A DNA stretch of 64,000 nt from Rickettsia tamurae (GTDB taxonomy: Bacteria > Pseudomonadota > Alphaproteobacteria > Rickettsiales > Rickettsiaceae): the NCBI RefSeq assembly GCF_000751075.1, contig NZ_CCMG01000014.1, positions 62,001 through 126,000 of the forward strand, in the 5' to 3' direction. Each line of letters opens with the position of its first letter. Position 1 is the stretch's first letter. Shown in pieces: positions 9,484 through 19,375 of this stretch. The position numbers were made by a program, and so were the translations under genes. A model generated the notes under the pieces. It searched no databases, was not told the origin of the DNA, and was given only the letters and a program-made list of their open reading frames with translations.

Positions 9484-10122
9484 ATGACTACTCAGAAAAT
9501 AGTGCCTACAAAATCGACTGATAGCAGTAAGCTTTTTCGTCATCAAGCTAAATTTGTAGCCGGTGTTATGAATATAAATCAAATCCCCAATTTTTCATTG
9601 CCGGAAATTGTTTTTGTCGGTAAGTCAAATGTCGGCAAATCAAGCCTAATAAATACGATATGTAATAATAAAAATCTTGCTAAAGTTTCTAATACTCCGG
9701 GGCGTACTAGGCAAATCAATTTCTTTAACCTTGCAGATAAACTTATTATAGTTGATCTTCCCGGTTATGGTTTTGCTAATGTTCCTATATCAGTCAAAGA
9801 GCAGTGGGAAGTGTTAATTAGTTATTATTTACGAAATAGTCATAATTTAAGGTTAGTTAACTTATTGATTGATTCAAGAAGGGGTATAAAAGAAAACGAT
9901 AAGAAAGTAGCTGAGCTATTATTTGCAAATAAAAGAGAATTTCAAATTATTTTCACAAAATCGGATAAAGTTACGGATCATAAAAACCTTAACGATGAAG
10001 CACAGAATTTTCTTGCAACTTTAAACTACTCATGTAATGTTATGTATGTAAGTAGTAGGAGTAAAGAAGGTGCAAGAGAACTTAAAGCTAGTTTGGTAAA
10101 ATGCATCAAACCTCAAAAATAA
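9484..10122 (+). CDS. engB: Ribosome biogenesis GTPase YihA/YsxC (EngB)
   Basis: 212 residues with the GTPase motifs in order: G1 GKSNVGKSS near residue 47, G2 region [13 protein letters not shown]3 DLPGYGFA, and G4 TKSDK. The family assists 50S subunit assembly in the cytosol. The start ATGACTACTC follows a repeat-rich region, and the argB remnant follows immediately. Length and motifs are normal. Confidence 0.95.
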   Translation: MTTQKIVPTKSTDSSKLFRHQAKFVAGVMNINQIPNFSLPEIVFVGKSNVGKSSLINTICNNKNLAKVSNTPGRTRQINFFNLADKLIIVDLPGYGFANVPISVKEQWEVLISYYLRNSHNLRLVNLLIDSRRGIKENDKKVAELLFANKREFQIIFTKSDKVTDHKNLNDEAQNFLATLNYSCNVMYVSSRSKEGARELKASLVKCIKPQK

Positions 10123-10127
10123 AGAGG

Positions 10128-10977
10128 TAGATAGTATTTCTTCATTAAATAACATTGCTATAATTAAGAATATAATAAAGTGTAGTAGTGAGCTGAAGAG
10201 TCGAGCAATAGTTCTAAAATTACCTGCTACTATTATTATTGACGATAAATTATTTACGGCTTTTATTGAATCTGTTAGATTGCTTGAGATGTGCGGTGCT
10301 AAAATATATAATATATAGTACATGATCATATTGATTTACGAAGTTCCTCTTTAATATCACAAATAGATGAAAATTTTAGTCAAAAAATTAGTAAAATAAG
10401 CGACTATAGTTCTCTAAATGATCCTATTATTATGGAAATTTTATCCAGTTACGTTAACAAGCTTATAGTAACAAAGTTAAGTAGTATAGGTTGTTATGCA
10501 GTTGGTATTTCAGGTAAGGATGCTAATTTACTGCAAGCAAAAAAAATCAAAATTATCTCACCGAAAAATTGTAAATCATGAAGTGAGCCTATTATGATTA
10601 ATCCGGAAATTTTATTAAATTTTGAAGATAATAATATTATACCCGTGATAGCACCGTTTGCGAGCGACGATCAGGAGAAAACACATTTATTAAATGTTAA
10701 CTTAACGGTAGCAACAATTGCTTCTGCATTAAGTGCAGAACATTTAATATTGCCATATGAGATATTGCAGGTATCCGAGACGTTACCGTATAATATGAAA
10801 ATACGAGATATTAACTTGTTGAAATCAATGTTAGATGATAGTAATAATTTCATCGAAGAAGAATTAATTAAGATAGCAGTTAATGCACTTGAAAATAATA
10901 ACGGTTACGTACATTTTGTGAATAGTGAAGCACCGAATTCAATATTGTCAACTATGTTTGATATTAATATAAATTAA
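10128..10977 (+). pseudogene. argB: Acetylglutamate kinase remnant
   Basis: Three blocks in different phases reconstruct a degraded ArgB. The first runs to AFIESVRLLEMCGAKIYNI and ends in a stop near 10316. The second, in another phase, ends ISGKDANLLQAKKIKIISP before TGA at 10579-10581. The third is open from 10594 and contains NNIIPVIAPFASDDQ, LLNVNLTVATIASALSAEHL and NGYVHFVNSEAPN. These match the nucleotide- and substrate-binding segments of amino-acid kinases of the ArgB type, but the N-terminal KYGG glycine motif reads KLPA. It is one frameshift and one nonsense away from continuity, with further decay. The last 384 bases remain open but are unlikely to encode a working kinase. Confidence 0.75.
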
Positions 10978-10989
10978 TAGAGGTTTTTT

Positions 10990-11277
10990 ATGGCAGGAGC
11001 ATTAGCATCCGATCTTTTATTTGTAGGGTTAACTAGACCGCCGATGATATTTGGAGTAAGTATTAAGTTTGCTGCATTAAATATGATAATGACGATGATA
11101 GTATTTATTTGGAATAACGGTATTATGATTTTGTTCGTTGCAGCTGCTTTGCATTTGGTAGCTTATATTATATGTTTTAAAGAACCAAGATTCATAGAGC
11201 TATATTTAAATAAAATGTCAAGAACTAGCCAATGTCCTAATAAATTTTACTACGGAGCAAATTCGTATAATATTTGA
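10990..11277 (+). CDS. virB3: Type IV secretion protein VirB3
   Basis: 95 residues. The N-terminal pattern LFVGLTRPPMIFGVSI and the paired hydrophobic segments (about 20-40 and 45-62), followed by CFKEPRFIELYLNK, are diagnostic of VirB3. It is an inner-membrane component that works with the VirB4 ATPase at the base of the secretion channel. It begins the vir block here; virB4 is 231 bases downstream, separated by repeats. The preceding argB remnant ends 12 bases upstream. Confidence 0.92.
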   Translation: MAGALASDLLFVGLTRPPMIFGVSIKFAALNMIMTMIVFIWNNGIMILFVAAALHLVAYIICFKEPRFIELYLNKMSRTSQCPNKFYYGANSYNI

Positions 11278-11282
11278 GTTTT

Positions 11283-11456
11283 ATGTCATTCCCGCGTGGA
11301 TACCAAGTCGTCATTGCGAGCAGCCGTAGGCTGCGTGGCAATCCAGAAAAAATAATAAAAAAATTCTGTAAATCAGAATTTTTAACTGGATTGCTTCGTC
11401 AAAATTTGCAGTTTTTCCTCGCAATGACGACTTGGTATCCACGCGGGAATGACATA
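11283..11456. repeat. Family A element nested in a family C-like palindrome
   Basis: The outer arms are tgtcattcccgcgtggatac and its near-perfect reverse complement (ending about 11455). The inner element, 11309-11428, is a full family A copy (cgtcattgcgag ... ctcgcaatgacg) with the attctg/cagaat core. Here the order of nesting is opposite to 3779-3980, where A is outermost. Confidence 0.85.
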
Positions 11457-11508
11457 AAAAGAGGTATAACTGATAAAATAAATCAAAATAGTTAAATCAG
11501 GTGAGGTA

Positions 11509-13926
11509 ATGAAGTTATTTAGAACTAGAGCAGCTAAAGAATTAAGGTCTAAACAAGAAAGACCCACTTCGCATTTTATTCCTTATAAATGTCATTGGGA
11601 TAGTAATACTATTTTAACGAAAGATAATTCTTTATTACAAGTTATTAAAATAAACGGATTTTCTTTTGAAACTGCTGATGATGAAGATCTAGACATTAAA
11701 AAGAATATCAGAAATGCCTTACTTAAAAATATGGCTTCGGGAAATATCGTTATGTATTTCCATACTATTAGAAGACGTAAAGCAGTAATATTTGACGATA
11801 CGGAATTTACTTATGATCCTACCATAAAAGTCCCTAATGATTTTATTGCTTATTTAGGTGCAGAATGGCGTAAGAAACATGCGGGTGCTAGGTCGTTTTT
11901 TAATGAATTATATGTTAGTATTTTATATAAGCCTGATACCGGCGGTGCTGCTATAGTTGAGTATTTTCTAAAGAAGCTTAGACAAAAATCTAATAAAACC
12001 GCTTGGGAAAATGACATGAAAGAGATGAAAGAAAATCTTCAAGAAATGTCAACTAGAGTGGTTAATACATTCAGAAGTTACGGAGCAAGATTACTTGGAG
12101 TTCGTCAAACGCAGTCAGGTAGTTATTGTGAAATTTTAGAATTCCTTTCATCTTTAATCAATTGCGGTGATTCACCAGGTCCTATAGCATTACCGCGTGG
12201 TACTATTGACGAATATTTACCGACTCATCGCTTATTTTTTGGTTCTCGTACTATTGAAGCAAGAAGTCCGCTTGGCAAGAAATATGCCGGAATAATCAGT
12301 ATACTTGAATACGGTCCTAATACTTCGGCAGGAATTTTTGACGGATTCCTGCAAATGCCTTTTGAATTTGTCATGACTCAAAGCTTTATCTTTGCTAATA
12401 GAACAGTAGCGATCGGTAAAATGCAATTACAGCAAAATAGAATGATACAATCTGGTGATAAGGCTACTTCACAAATTGCTGAAATTAATACGGCCCTTGA
12501 TATGGCCACTAGCGGTGATATCGGTTTTGGTGAGCATCATTTATCGCTTTTATGTTCCGCAAATAATATTAAAGCTTTGGAAGATATATTGTCAATGGCA
12601 GCAGTTGAGCTTTCTAATTCAGGAATTCAGCCGGTTAGAGAAAAAATTAACATGGAACCTAGCTATTGGGGACAGTTGCCGGGAAATATGGATTATATAG
12701 TGCGTAAATCCACTATAAATACTCTTAATATGGCTAGCTTTGCCTCACAACATAATTATCCGCTCGGTAAAATTAGAGATAACCATTGGGGAGAATATGT
12801 CACAGTACTTGATACTACTTCAGGTACGCCGTTTTATTTTAATTTCCATGTAAGGGATGTTGGACATACTCTAATTATCGGTCCAACCGGTGCCGGTAAA
12901 ACAGTTCTTATGAATTTCTTATGTGCGGAAGCACAAAAATTCAAACCTCGTATGTTCTTTTTTGATAAAGATCGAGGAGCAGAAATATTTATACGTGCTT
13001 TAAACGGAGTTTATACAGTAATTGATCCGGGTTTAAAATGCAACTTTAACCCTTTACAGCTTGAAGATACTAGTGAGAATAGAACGTTTATTTTAGAGTG
13101 GCTTCGCGTGCTTGTAACTTCTAACGGTGAAAGTTTAACTGCACAAGATAATAAAATCTTATCTCAAGCGGTAAGCGGTAATTTTAGATTAGAAAAAAAA
13201 GACAGAAAGCTTAGTAATGTTATAGCATTTCTTGGTGTTGATACACCAAATAGTTTGGCAAGTAGGATTGCAATGTGGGTCGGTAAAGGTTCACACGCTA
13301 AGATATTTGACAATGAAATAGATGATATTGATTTACAAAAAGCAAGGGTATTCGGTTTTGATATGACTGAATTACTTAAAGATCCTATAAGCCTTGCACC
13401 GGTATTGTTATATATTTTCCATCGTATTAATATCTCTTTAGATGGGCAGAAAACTATGATAGTGCTTGATGAAGCATGGGCTTTAATCGATAATCCGGTA
13501 TTTGCACCTAAGATCAAAGATTGGTTAAAAGTGTTGAGAAAATTAAATACTTTTGTTATATTTGCTACGCAGAGTGTTGAAGATGCCGCAAAAAGTAGAA
13601 TTAGTGATACGTTGATTCAACAAACAGCTACGCAGATTTTTTTACCTAATTTGAAAGCTACGGATATTTATCGTAGTGCATTTATGTTAAGTCAGCGAGA
13701 ATATATTTTAATTAAAACTACCGACCCTACTACACGTTATTTTTTAATAAAACAAGGAATAGATGCCGTAGTTGCAAAGGTTAGCTTAGATGGCATGGAT
13801 AACATAATCAGTGTTTTATCTGGTAGAGTTGAGACTGTAATATTGCTCGATCAAATTAGAAAGAAACACGGCAATGATCCGGATAAATGGTTACCTATAT
13901 TTTATGAAGCAGTTAAAACATTATAG
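11509..13926 (+). CDS. virB4: Type IV secretion ATPase VirB4
   Basis: 805 residues, the usual VirB4 length. The N-terminal half is the CagE/TrbE/VirB domain (PTSHFIPYKCHWDSNTI at the start). The C-terminal half is an ATPase with Walker A GPTGAGKTVLM near residue 457, Walker B MIVLDEAWALID near 649 and the following IFATQSVEDA. VirB4 energises pilus or channel assembly and substrate transfer at the inner membrane. It lies between virB3 and the virB6 array, the standard order of the rickettsial vir cluster. A GAGG ribosome binding site precedes the ATG. Confidence 0.96.
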   Translation: MKLFRTRAAKELRSKQERPTSHFIPYKCHWDSNTILTKDNSLLQVIKINGFSFETADDEDLDIKKNIRNALLKNMASGNIVMYFHTIRRRKAVIFDDTEFTYDPTIKVPNDFIAYLGAEWRKKHAGARSFFNELYVSILYKPDTGGAAIVEYFLKKLRQKSNKTAWENDMKEMKENLQEMSTRVVNTFRSYGARLLGVRQTQSGSYCEILEFLSSLINCGDSPGPIALPRGTIDEYLPTHRLFFGSRTIEARSPLGKKYAGIISILEYGPNTSAGIFDGFLQMPFEFVMTQSFIFANRTVAIGKMQLQQNRMIQSGDKATSQIAEINTALDMATSGDIGFGEHHLSLLCSANNIKALEDILSMAAVELSNSGIQPVREKINMEPSYWGQLPGNMDYIVRKSTINTLNMASFASQHNYPLGKIRDNHWGEYVTVLDTTSGTPFYFNFHVRDVGHTLIIGPTGAGKTVLMNFLCAEAQKFKPRMFFFDKDRGAEIFIRALNGVYTVIDPGLKCNFNPLQLEDTSENRTFILEWLRVLVTSNGESLTAQDNKILSQAVSGNFRLEKKDRKLSNVIAFLGVDTPNSLASRIAMWVGKGSHAKIFDNEIDDIDLQKARVFGFDMTELLKDPISLAPVLLYIFHRINISLDGQKTMIVLDEAWALIDNPVFAPKIKDWLKVLRKLNTFVIFATQSVEDAAKSRISDTLIQQTATQIFLPNLKATDIYRSAFMLSQREYILIKTTDPTTRYFLIKQGIDAVVAKVSLDGMDNIISVLSGRVETVILLDQIRKKHGNDPDKWLPIFYEAVKTL

Positions 13927-13936
13927 ATTCCTGTCT

Positions 13937-14014
13937 GTCATCCCACGGCTTGACTACGGGATCTTGTCTCACAGACTGTATCCTGAGATCACGTGGACAA
14001 ACCATGGGATGACA
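13937..14014. repeat. Family C palindromic element between virB4 and virB6a
   Basis: It opens tgtcatcccacgg and ends ccatgggatgaca, with degenerate inner arms. Confidence 0.75.
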
Positions 14015-14043
14015 TTTTTACAATACGACGCAAGTAACTAGTT

Positions 14044-17000
14044 ATGAAATTATTTCCTCGTAGTATGCTTATAACATTAGTACTAAGCTTTATCCTAAAT
14101 TTAGGGCTAGTTACTAAAACTCATGCTAAAGATACTCTTGATGGCATTGTAGATGTTTTAAGCGGTTTAACTTGCGAAACTCAAGGCGTAGGTGATTTAT
14201 TACGTAGTGAATTCTCTCATACATGTATTGTTGCTCCGTTCTTTACTTTTGCGGTAATGAATCTTGTTTCTCCCGTTTTATACATGAATACACTTTTAAA
14301 GCTTAAAATAAATGATAAAGATTTATTTAACGATAGTAAGTTTGGAAATTTTCCAGGAGGTCAATGTACTCGTGAAAACAGAATTGATCCTAAAAATCCG
14401 GAATTACGTTTTGCTTTATGTAGTAATGCTAAACTAATTGTAGCCAGGGCAACTGCCGTAGCAAAATCGGCACTTGCGATCGCTAAAGCCGTATTAACAG
14501 GGAGTGATCCTTGGGATGATATAAAAGAAGTGTGGAAAAATAATAAGAAAGATTATTATGTTCCATATAGCGGTAAGCCTGGTGATGACGGTTTTGCACT
14601 TGATTTAGGCTTCCCTGTAATATATTGGAAAGTTATTCAAGATAAAGATAGAATATGTGTTTCAACAAAAGGGTTTACAGGATACGTTCCCGTCGGCTGT
14701 AAATATATGAAAGAGCCGTTCCCGAAATCCATGTATAATAGCTTTATGGATGTAGCAGATAAGGATTTTATTGAAGATCCAAATGAAACGCCTACCGATC
14801 CTTTAGCCTTAGTTTCCTGTAGTGCGGCAGGCGACGGATGTTATCAAAAAGCTTATAATGCTTCAAAAACTGCAGTAGTCATGACTTCTCCTCTTATAGA
14901 ATGTATGAGGCAAATGATTGCTAGATTACTAATTAGTAAAGATGTTTGTAGTTTTGATAATGTAAGCCAAGTGGTTAATTTGGCTTCAAGGCAAGATAGT
15001 GCATTATTTCAGTTCCAAGTAGGAATGTATAAAATAGTTACGGCTTTTCTAACTTTATATGTTATGTTTTTTGGCTTTAAACTATTACTTGCAGGTGAAG
15101 TACCGCCAAAAAGTGAGTATATAAATTTTATATTGAAAATGATATTCGTAACTTATTTTTCAATAGGAATTAATATAACCCCTGGTAATGGCTCTCCGTA
15201 TGACCGGTTAGACGGTATGATTCAGTGGGCGTTTCCTTTCTTACTTGACGGTATAAACGGTTTAGCAAGTTGGGTTATGAATGCTGCTCCGTCCGGTTTA
15301 TGTAAATTTAATAATCTTTCTTATGACGGTACCGTTTCTTATATTGCATTGTGGGATGCATTAGATTGTAGAGTAGCTCATTATTTAGGACTTGATATAT
15401 TATCTACGTTACTTGTCGAAAATACTTATCGAAGCCATGATTTTTTAAATTTTGATTTCTTTAGTTTTAGTGCTCCACCATATATTTATTTGCTAATTCC
15501 GGCGATAATCTCCGGTAATATGATGTTGGTGTCACTCGCTCTTTCTTATCCGTTACTTGTGATTTCGGTTGCTGCCTTTATGGTTAATGCAACGATTATG
15601 TGTATGATATCTATAGTAATACTCGGTATTTTAGCTCCTCTTTTTGTACCTATGTTTTTATTCACATATACAAGAAATTATTTTGATAGCTGGGTTAAAC
15701 TAATGATCTCGTTCTTGCTACAGCCTATGGTGGTAGTTACTTTTATGATCACGATGTTTTCGGTATATGATTATGGTTTCTACGGTAAATGTCAATATAA
15801 GAGCAAGTTAATTCACAATAGTATAGAAGACAAAATTCAAGGTGGTATTACCTCTAAGAGGGATGTTTTAATATTTTACATTAATAATGATTGGGATGAT
15901 ACGTTACAATATCCTGATAAGGATGCCGTAGAAAGTTGTCAAAATAGTTTAGGTTATATGTTAAATAACCCTATTACCACGGCATTTAACTTTGCAAAAG
16001 ATAGTGTAAGTGAAATTGTCGATAGTAAACCGGGTGATACCCCTACCGATAAATTTCTTGCTAAATTCCAGTTTTTATCGGGAGTAGTTTTGAGTCCCGG
16101 AATGTTTTTCATGTCTCCAAAAGTGCTTTTTGAGAAAATTAAAAATATTTTGCTTGCGTTAGTTACGGCATGTTTTACATTGTATTTGATGTATAATTTT
16201 AGTAGTCAGCTAGCTGAATTTGCTGCAGATATGACGGAAGGAGTAGCTCTTAGTAATGTTACTATAAAACCGCAAGCAATATTTAAGGCAGCTATGGCAG
16301 TACTTGCTACTGCGGGTGCTGCAACTAAGGGGGGCGATCAGATAGCAAGTAGAGGAGGAGCAAGTGATTTAGAGGTAGGTAAAGGCGGACTATCAAATGA
16401 TAATATTGCTGCAAGCGGAGGTACGTCGGCACCTGCGGTAACAACGCCGACAGCTTCGTCTTCTGTAGCAACTTCTAGCTCAAAAACTGTAAGTAGTGGA
16501 GCAAGATCAGATGTTGTTACTCCTCCTCCTGCTCCTACAGAAGCTGTTTCACCACCGCCTGCTAGTATTAGAACTTCTATTTCTACACCTGCACTGCAAA
16601 GTAATATTGAAGCTGAAAGTGTTGGAAAAATCATAAGAGATAATAATCAAGAAAGTAAAAAAGAGATTGATAATACTCCGCCTTTACAGGAAAAAGTTGA
16701 CAATACAAGTAAAGGTACGGGAGTAATTGATTATAGTTTTAACTTAAAGGAACATGAAAATCCGACAGGAGTAAAGCAAATACGGGAAAATGCAGAGATT
16801 CGGGATAAACGTGCAGAAGTAGAGAAAGCACGGAACGAATTAGTAGCAAGCGGGGGAGGAAGAATAAGAGATCAGCAAGGTGAAGAAACATCGGAACGAC
16901 GTGCGAATGTAGAAAAGAAATGGAATGAATTAGTCGATAGCGGTGTAGTAACTGAGATAAGAGAAAGGGATAATAGTGTAACTAATAAATTTGATAAATT

Positions 17001-17397
17001 AGCTGATGAACTTAATAAGTCAGAAAAAGCAAAGGTAGAAGAAAATAAAAATATAGAAAACGACAGAAAAGAAGATAATACTACTACGTCACCGCAAGAA
17101 AAAGTTGACAGTACAAGTAGGGGTTCAGGAGTAATTGATTATAGTTTTAACTTAAAGGAACATGAAAATCCGACAGGAGTAAAGCAGATACGAGAAAATG
17201 CAGAGATTCGAGATAAACGTGTAAAAGTAGACAAAGCATGGAATGAACTAGTAGCAAGCGGAGGAGGAAGAGTAAGAGAACAAGAAGGAGGAGAAGTATC
17301 AGAACGACGTGCAAATGCTGAAAAGGCATGGGATGAGTTAGTAAAAAGCGGCGTAGTAACAGAAAAAAAAGATAATAGTTCTAATGAAAACTCTTAA
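14044..17397 (+). CDS. virB6a: VirB6-family type IV secretion protein, paralog 1
   Basis: 1117 residues, far longer than a classical VirB6 (about 300). It has a signal-like N-terminus (MLITLVLSFILNLGLV), a Cys-containing periplasmic region to about residue 320, then the multi-pass TrbL/VirB6 core at about 325-735. The core carries YFDSWVKLMISFLLQP near residue 546, a motif shared in form by all five paralogs. The tail, about 760-1117, is hydrophilic with Ala/Ser/Pro-rich stretches and two copies of a 90-residue repeat. VirB6 proteins form part of the inner-membrane channel. The next paralog overlaps its end by 14 bases. Confidence 0.9.
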   Translation: MKLFPRSMLITLVLSFILNLGLVTKTHAKDTLDGIVDVLSGLTCETQGVGDLLRSEFSHTCIVAPFFTFAVMNLVSPVLYMNTLLKLKINDKDLFNDSKFGNFPGGQCTRENRIDPKNPELRFALCSNAKLIVARATAVAKSALAIAKAVLTGSDPWDDIKEVWKNNKKDYYVPYSGKPGDDGFALDLGFPVIYWKVIQDKDRICVSTKGFTGYVPVGCKYMKEPFPKSMYNSFMDVADKDFIEDPNETPTDPLALVSCSAAGDGCYQKAYNASKTAVVMTSPLIECMRQMIARLLISKDVCSFDNVSQVVNLASRQDSALFQFQVGMYKIVTAFLTLYVMFFGFKLLLAGEVPPKSEYINFILKMIFVTYFSIGINITPGNGSPYDRLDGMIQWAFPFLLDGINGLASWVMNAAPSGLCKFNNLSYDGTVSYIALWDALDCRVAHYLGLDILSTLLVENTYRSHDFLNFDFFSFSAPPYIYLLIPAIISGNMMLVSLALSYPLLVISVAAFMVNATIMCMISIVILGILAPLFVPMFLFTYTRNYFDSWVKLMISFLLQPMVVVTFMITMFSVYDYGFYGKCQYKSKLIHNSIEDKIQGGITSKRDVLIFYINNDWDDTLQYPDKDAVESCQNSLGYMLNNPITTAFNFAKDSVSEIVDSKPGDTPTDKFLAKFQFLSGVVLSPGMFFMSPKVLFEKIKNILLALVTACFTLYLMYNFSSQLAEFAADMTEGVALSNVTIKPQAIFKAAMAVLATAGAATKGGDQIASRGGASDLEVGKGGLSNDNIAASGGTSAPAVTTPTASSSVATSSSKTVSSGARSDVVTPPPAPTEAVSPPPASIRTSISTPALQSNIEAESVGKIIRDNNQESKKEIDNTPPLQEKVDNTSKGTGVIDYSFNLKEHENPTGVKQIRENAEIRDKRAEVEKARNELVASGGGRIRDQQGEETSERRANVEKKWNELVDSGVVTEIRERDNSVTNKFDKLADELNKSEKAKVEENKNIENDRKEDNTTTSPQEKVDSTSRGSGVIDYSFNLKEHENPTGVKQIRENAEIRDKRVKVDKAWNELVASGGGRVREQEGGEVSERRANAEKAWDELVKSGVVTEKKDNSSNENS
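16690..17370 (+). repeat. Internal duplication in the virB6a tail
   Basis: Two in-frame units, about 16690-16961 and 17098-17370, encode near-identical peptides that share GVIDYSFNLKEHENPTGVKQ and IRENAEIRDKR and end in ELVxSGVVTE. The unit offset is 408 bases (136 codons), with a different charged spacer in between. Each unit itself contains two shorter related segments (EVEKARNELVASGGG and NVEKKWNELVDSGVV). Confidence 0.9.
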
Positions 17398-19369
17398 AAC
17401 CTTAAAGATATTTATTATAGTTTATATAGCGTTTGTAAGCTTAGCTAGTTTTGCCGGCTTTGGAGAATCATGTTCTAGTTTACCGACTACTTCAGATGGG
17501 TATTTAGAAACGGACACGGCATATGGCTATATAATTCGTAATATTGATATGAAAGATCCGAGAGGTAATTGTAACTCAGTTGCGTCTAGTATAACGTTTT
17601 GTTTTAAAAATGTAGAAGGTAGTAGTAGTCCTTGTACCATGTATACTTTAAATGAAGGTGACTCTAAGAAGATTAGTGATTTAAGTACTGATAATAATCT
17701 TGATCTTGGAGCAAATCCTGTATTAAAGAATATCGTTTTAACGGTTAAAAAATGGGATAATGATCTATGTTTAGTTATGCCTACGTCAAGGGGACCGATG
17801 CCGGTAGCATGTAAATCTTTAAGTGCTACTTCGCCGCCTACTCCGCCTGATGGTGAAAATTGTAATATAGGAAAAAGTTGCTATACGGGAGCAAATTATA
17901 GTCAATCGTTAATTAATTTTTCCGGTCTTGCGGTTCAGTGTTTGAGCGAAACGCTTAATAAAATATTTTTTGCCGGAAATGGTTGTAGTTCTCAAGATCA
18001 AAATTCTAGGATAACTAATCTTGCTGCTTTTTCTACGTTTCAAGGTTATTTAAAGAGAATTATAGGTGCGGCACTAATTCTTTATACTATGTTTTTTGCC
18101 TTTAATATGGCTCTAAATAAAGAATATGCAAGTACTGAAAAAATAGCTCTTTTTGTAATAAAATTCTTATTCGTTGCTTATTTTTCTATCGGTCTTGGAC
18201 CTTTAGATTTTAGTGGCGGTCAGCCGACAAAAGAAAACGGTATGTTAAAATATGGATTACCTCTTTTGACGGGAGCGGCACCGGACTTTGCACAGATGAT
18301 CTTTAATGCAGCAGGTTCTAGAGGATTATGTCAATTTGATAATTCAAAGTATAAAGACGGTTATAAATTTTATGGTTTATGGGATGCTATTGATTGCCGT
18401 ATAGGTTATTATCTTGGCTTGGATTTACTTTATAATATAGATAAGAATGGAGTTTTAGGGAATTCGATCGGCAATGGTCCCGGTGGTAATAATACACCTA
18501 TACCTAATTTTGATCCTGATGGCAAAAATGACAGACCAAAAGATTTAAGTAAAGCAGGAGCACTGAGATTTTTTGCCGTTATGTTTGGATTCTTTATGGC
18601 CGGAAACGTTATTATACTTGCAGCAGGTTTAGTATTTTCTGTAATATTTTTATCTATACTTTTATATTTTATTACGCATTATTTAGTTTGCATGATTACT
18701 ATTTACGTTATGACATATATTTCTCCTATATTCATTCCTATGGCTCTATTTACTCGTACAAAATCTTATTTTGACGGGTGGTTAAAAGTATGTATCTCAT
18801 GTGCATTGCAGCCGGCAGTAATAGCAGGTTTTATAGCTTTATTAATAACTATGTATGATTCTGCAATATTTAAAAATTGTGAATTCCTTAGATATGATTA
18901 TGAAAAAGGGGATATTAGATTTAGTACTTTTGAGTTAAGGCTTCCTGTCGGTGGGGCAGATAAATGTCAGGAAAGTTTTGGATATAAAATGTTACGATAT
19001 TATGCGGGTGAAGGTTGGGAGGAGCATTTATTAATACTTTTCCCAATAAAATCAATTGTTAGAGATGTTGTATCTATTTTAGCGGAACTTTTGTGCGTAT
19101 TAGTATTCTCGGTTATTTTTTATTATTTCTCTAAATCTATAGGGCGTTTTGCCGCTGATTTAACTAACGGTCCTAATATGGATGCAGTAACGGCAAGTCC
19201 AACTAAAATCGTTGATTTAGTAAAGAAAGGAGCAGCTTTCCTTAAGGATGCTGCTATGGCTTCGCAAGGTAAGCCGCCGGTAGGAGATAAGCCGGATGTT
19301 GGAGGTAAGCGTAAAGAGGGAGAGCAGCAAGGCGGGGATTCAGAAAGCGGTGCAGGCGGAGGTAAATGA
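17384..19369 (+). CDS. virB6b: VirB6-family type IV secretion protein, paralog 2
   Basis: 661 residues, the shortest of the five. An N-terminal signal segment (IFIIVYIAFVSLASFAGFG) and a Cys-rich external region precede the membrane core (about 215-600), which holds YFDGWLKVCISCALQP near residue 462. A Gly/Lys-rich tail follows. Its start overlaps the end of virB6a by 14 bases and virB6c begins 6 bases after its stop, so these three are one translationally linked unit. Confidence 0.9.
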   Translation: MKTLKTLKIFIIVYIAFVSLASFAGFGESCSSLPTTSDGYLETDTAYGYIIRNIDMKDPRGNCNSVASSITFCFKNVEGSSSPCTMYTLNEGDSKKISDLSTDNNLDLGANPVLKNIVLTVKKWDNDLCLVMPTSRGPMPVACKSLSATSPPTPPDGENCNIGKSCYTGANYSQSLINFSGLAVQCLSETLNKIFFAGNGCSSQDQNSRITNLAAFSTFQGYLKRIIGAALILYTMFFAFNMALNKEYASTEKIALFVIKFLFVAYFSIGLGPLDFSGGQPTKENGMLKYGLPLLTGAAPDFAQMIFNAAGSRGLCQFDNSKYKDGYKFYGLWDAIDCRIGYYLGLDLLYNIDKNGVLGNSIGNGPGGNNTPIPNFDPDGKNDRPKDLSKAGALRFFAVMFGFFMAGNVIILAAGLVFSVIFLSILLYFITHYLVCMITIYVMTYISPIFIPMALFTRTKSYFDGWLKVCISCALQPAVIAGFIALLITMYDSAIFKNCEFLRYDYEKGDIRFSTFELRLPVGGADKCQESFGYKMLRYYAGEGWEEHLLILFPIKSIVRDVVSILAELLCVLVFSVIFYYFSKSIGRFAADLTNGPNMDAVTASPTKIVDLVKKGAAFLKDAAMASQGKPPVGDKPDVGGKRKEGEQQGGDSESGAGGGK

Positions 19370-19375
19370 TAGAAT

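Noticed and set aside
16338-16634. 98-codon reverse ORF inside virB6a
   Set aside because: It is antisense to the Ala/Ser/Pro-rich tail of virB6a; low-complexity coding gives long shadows.
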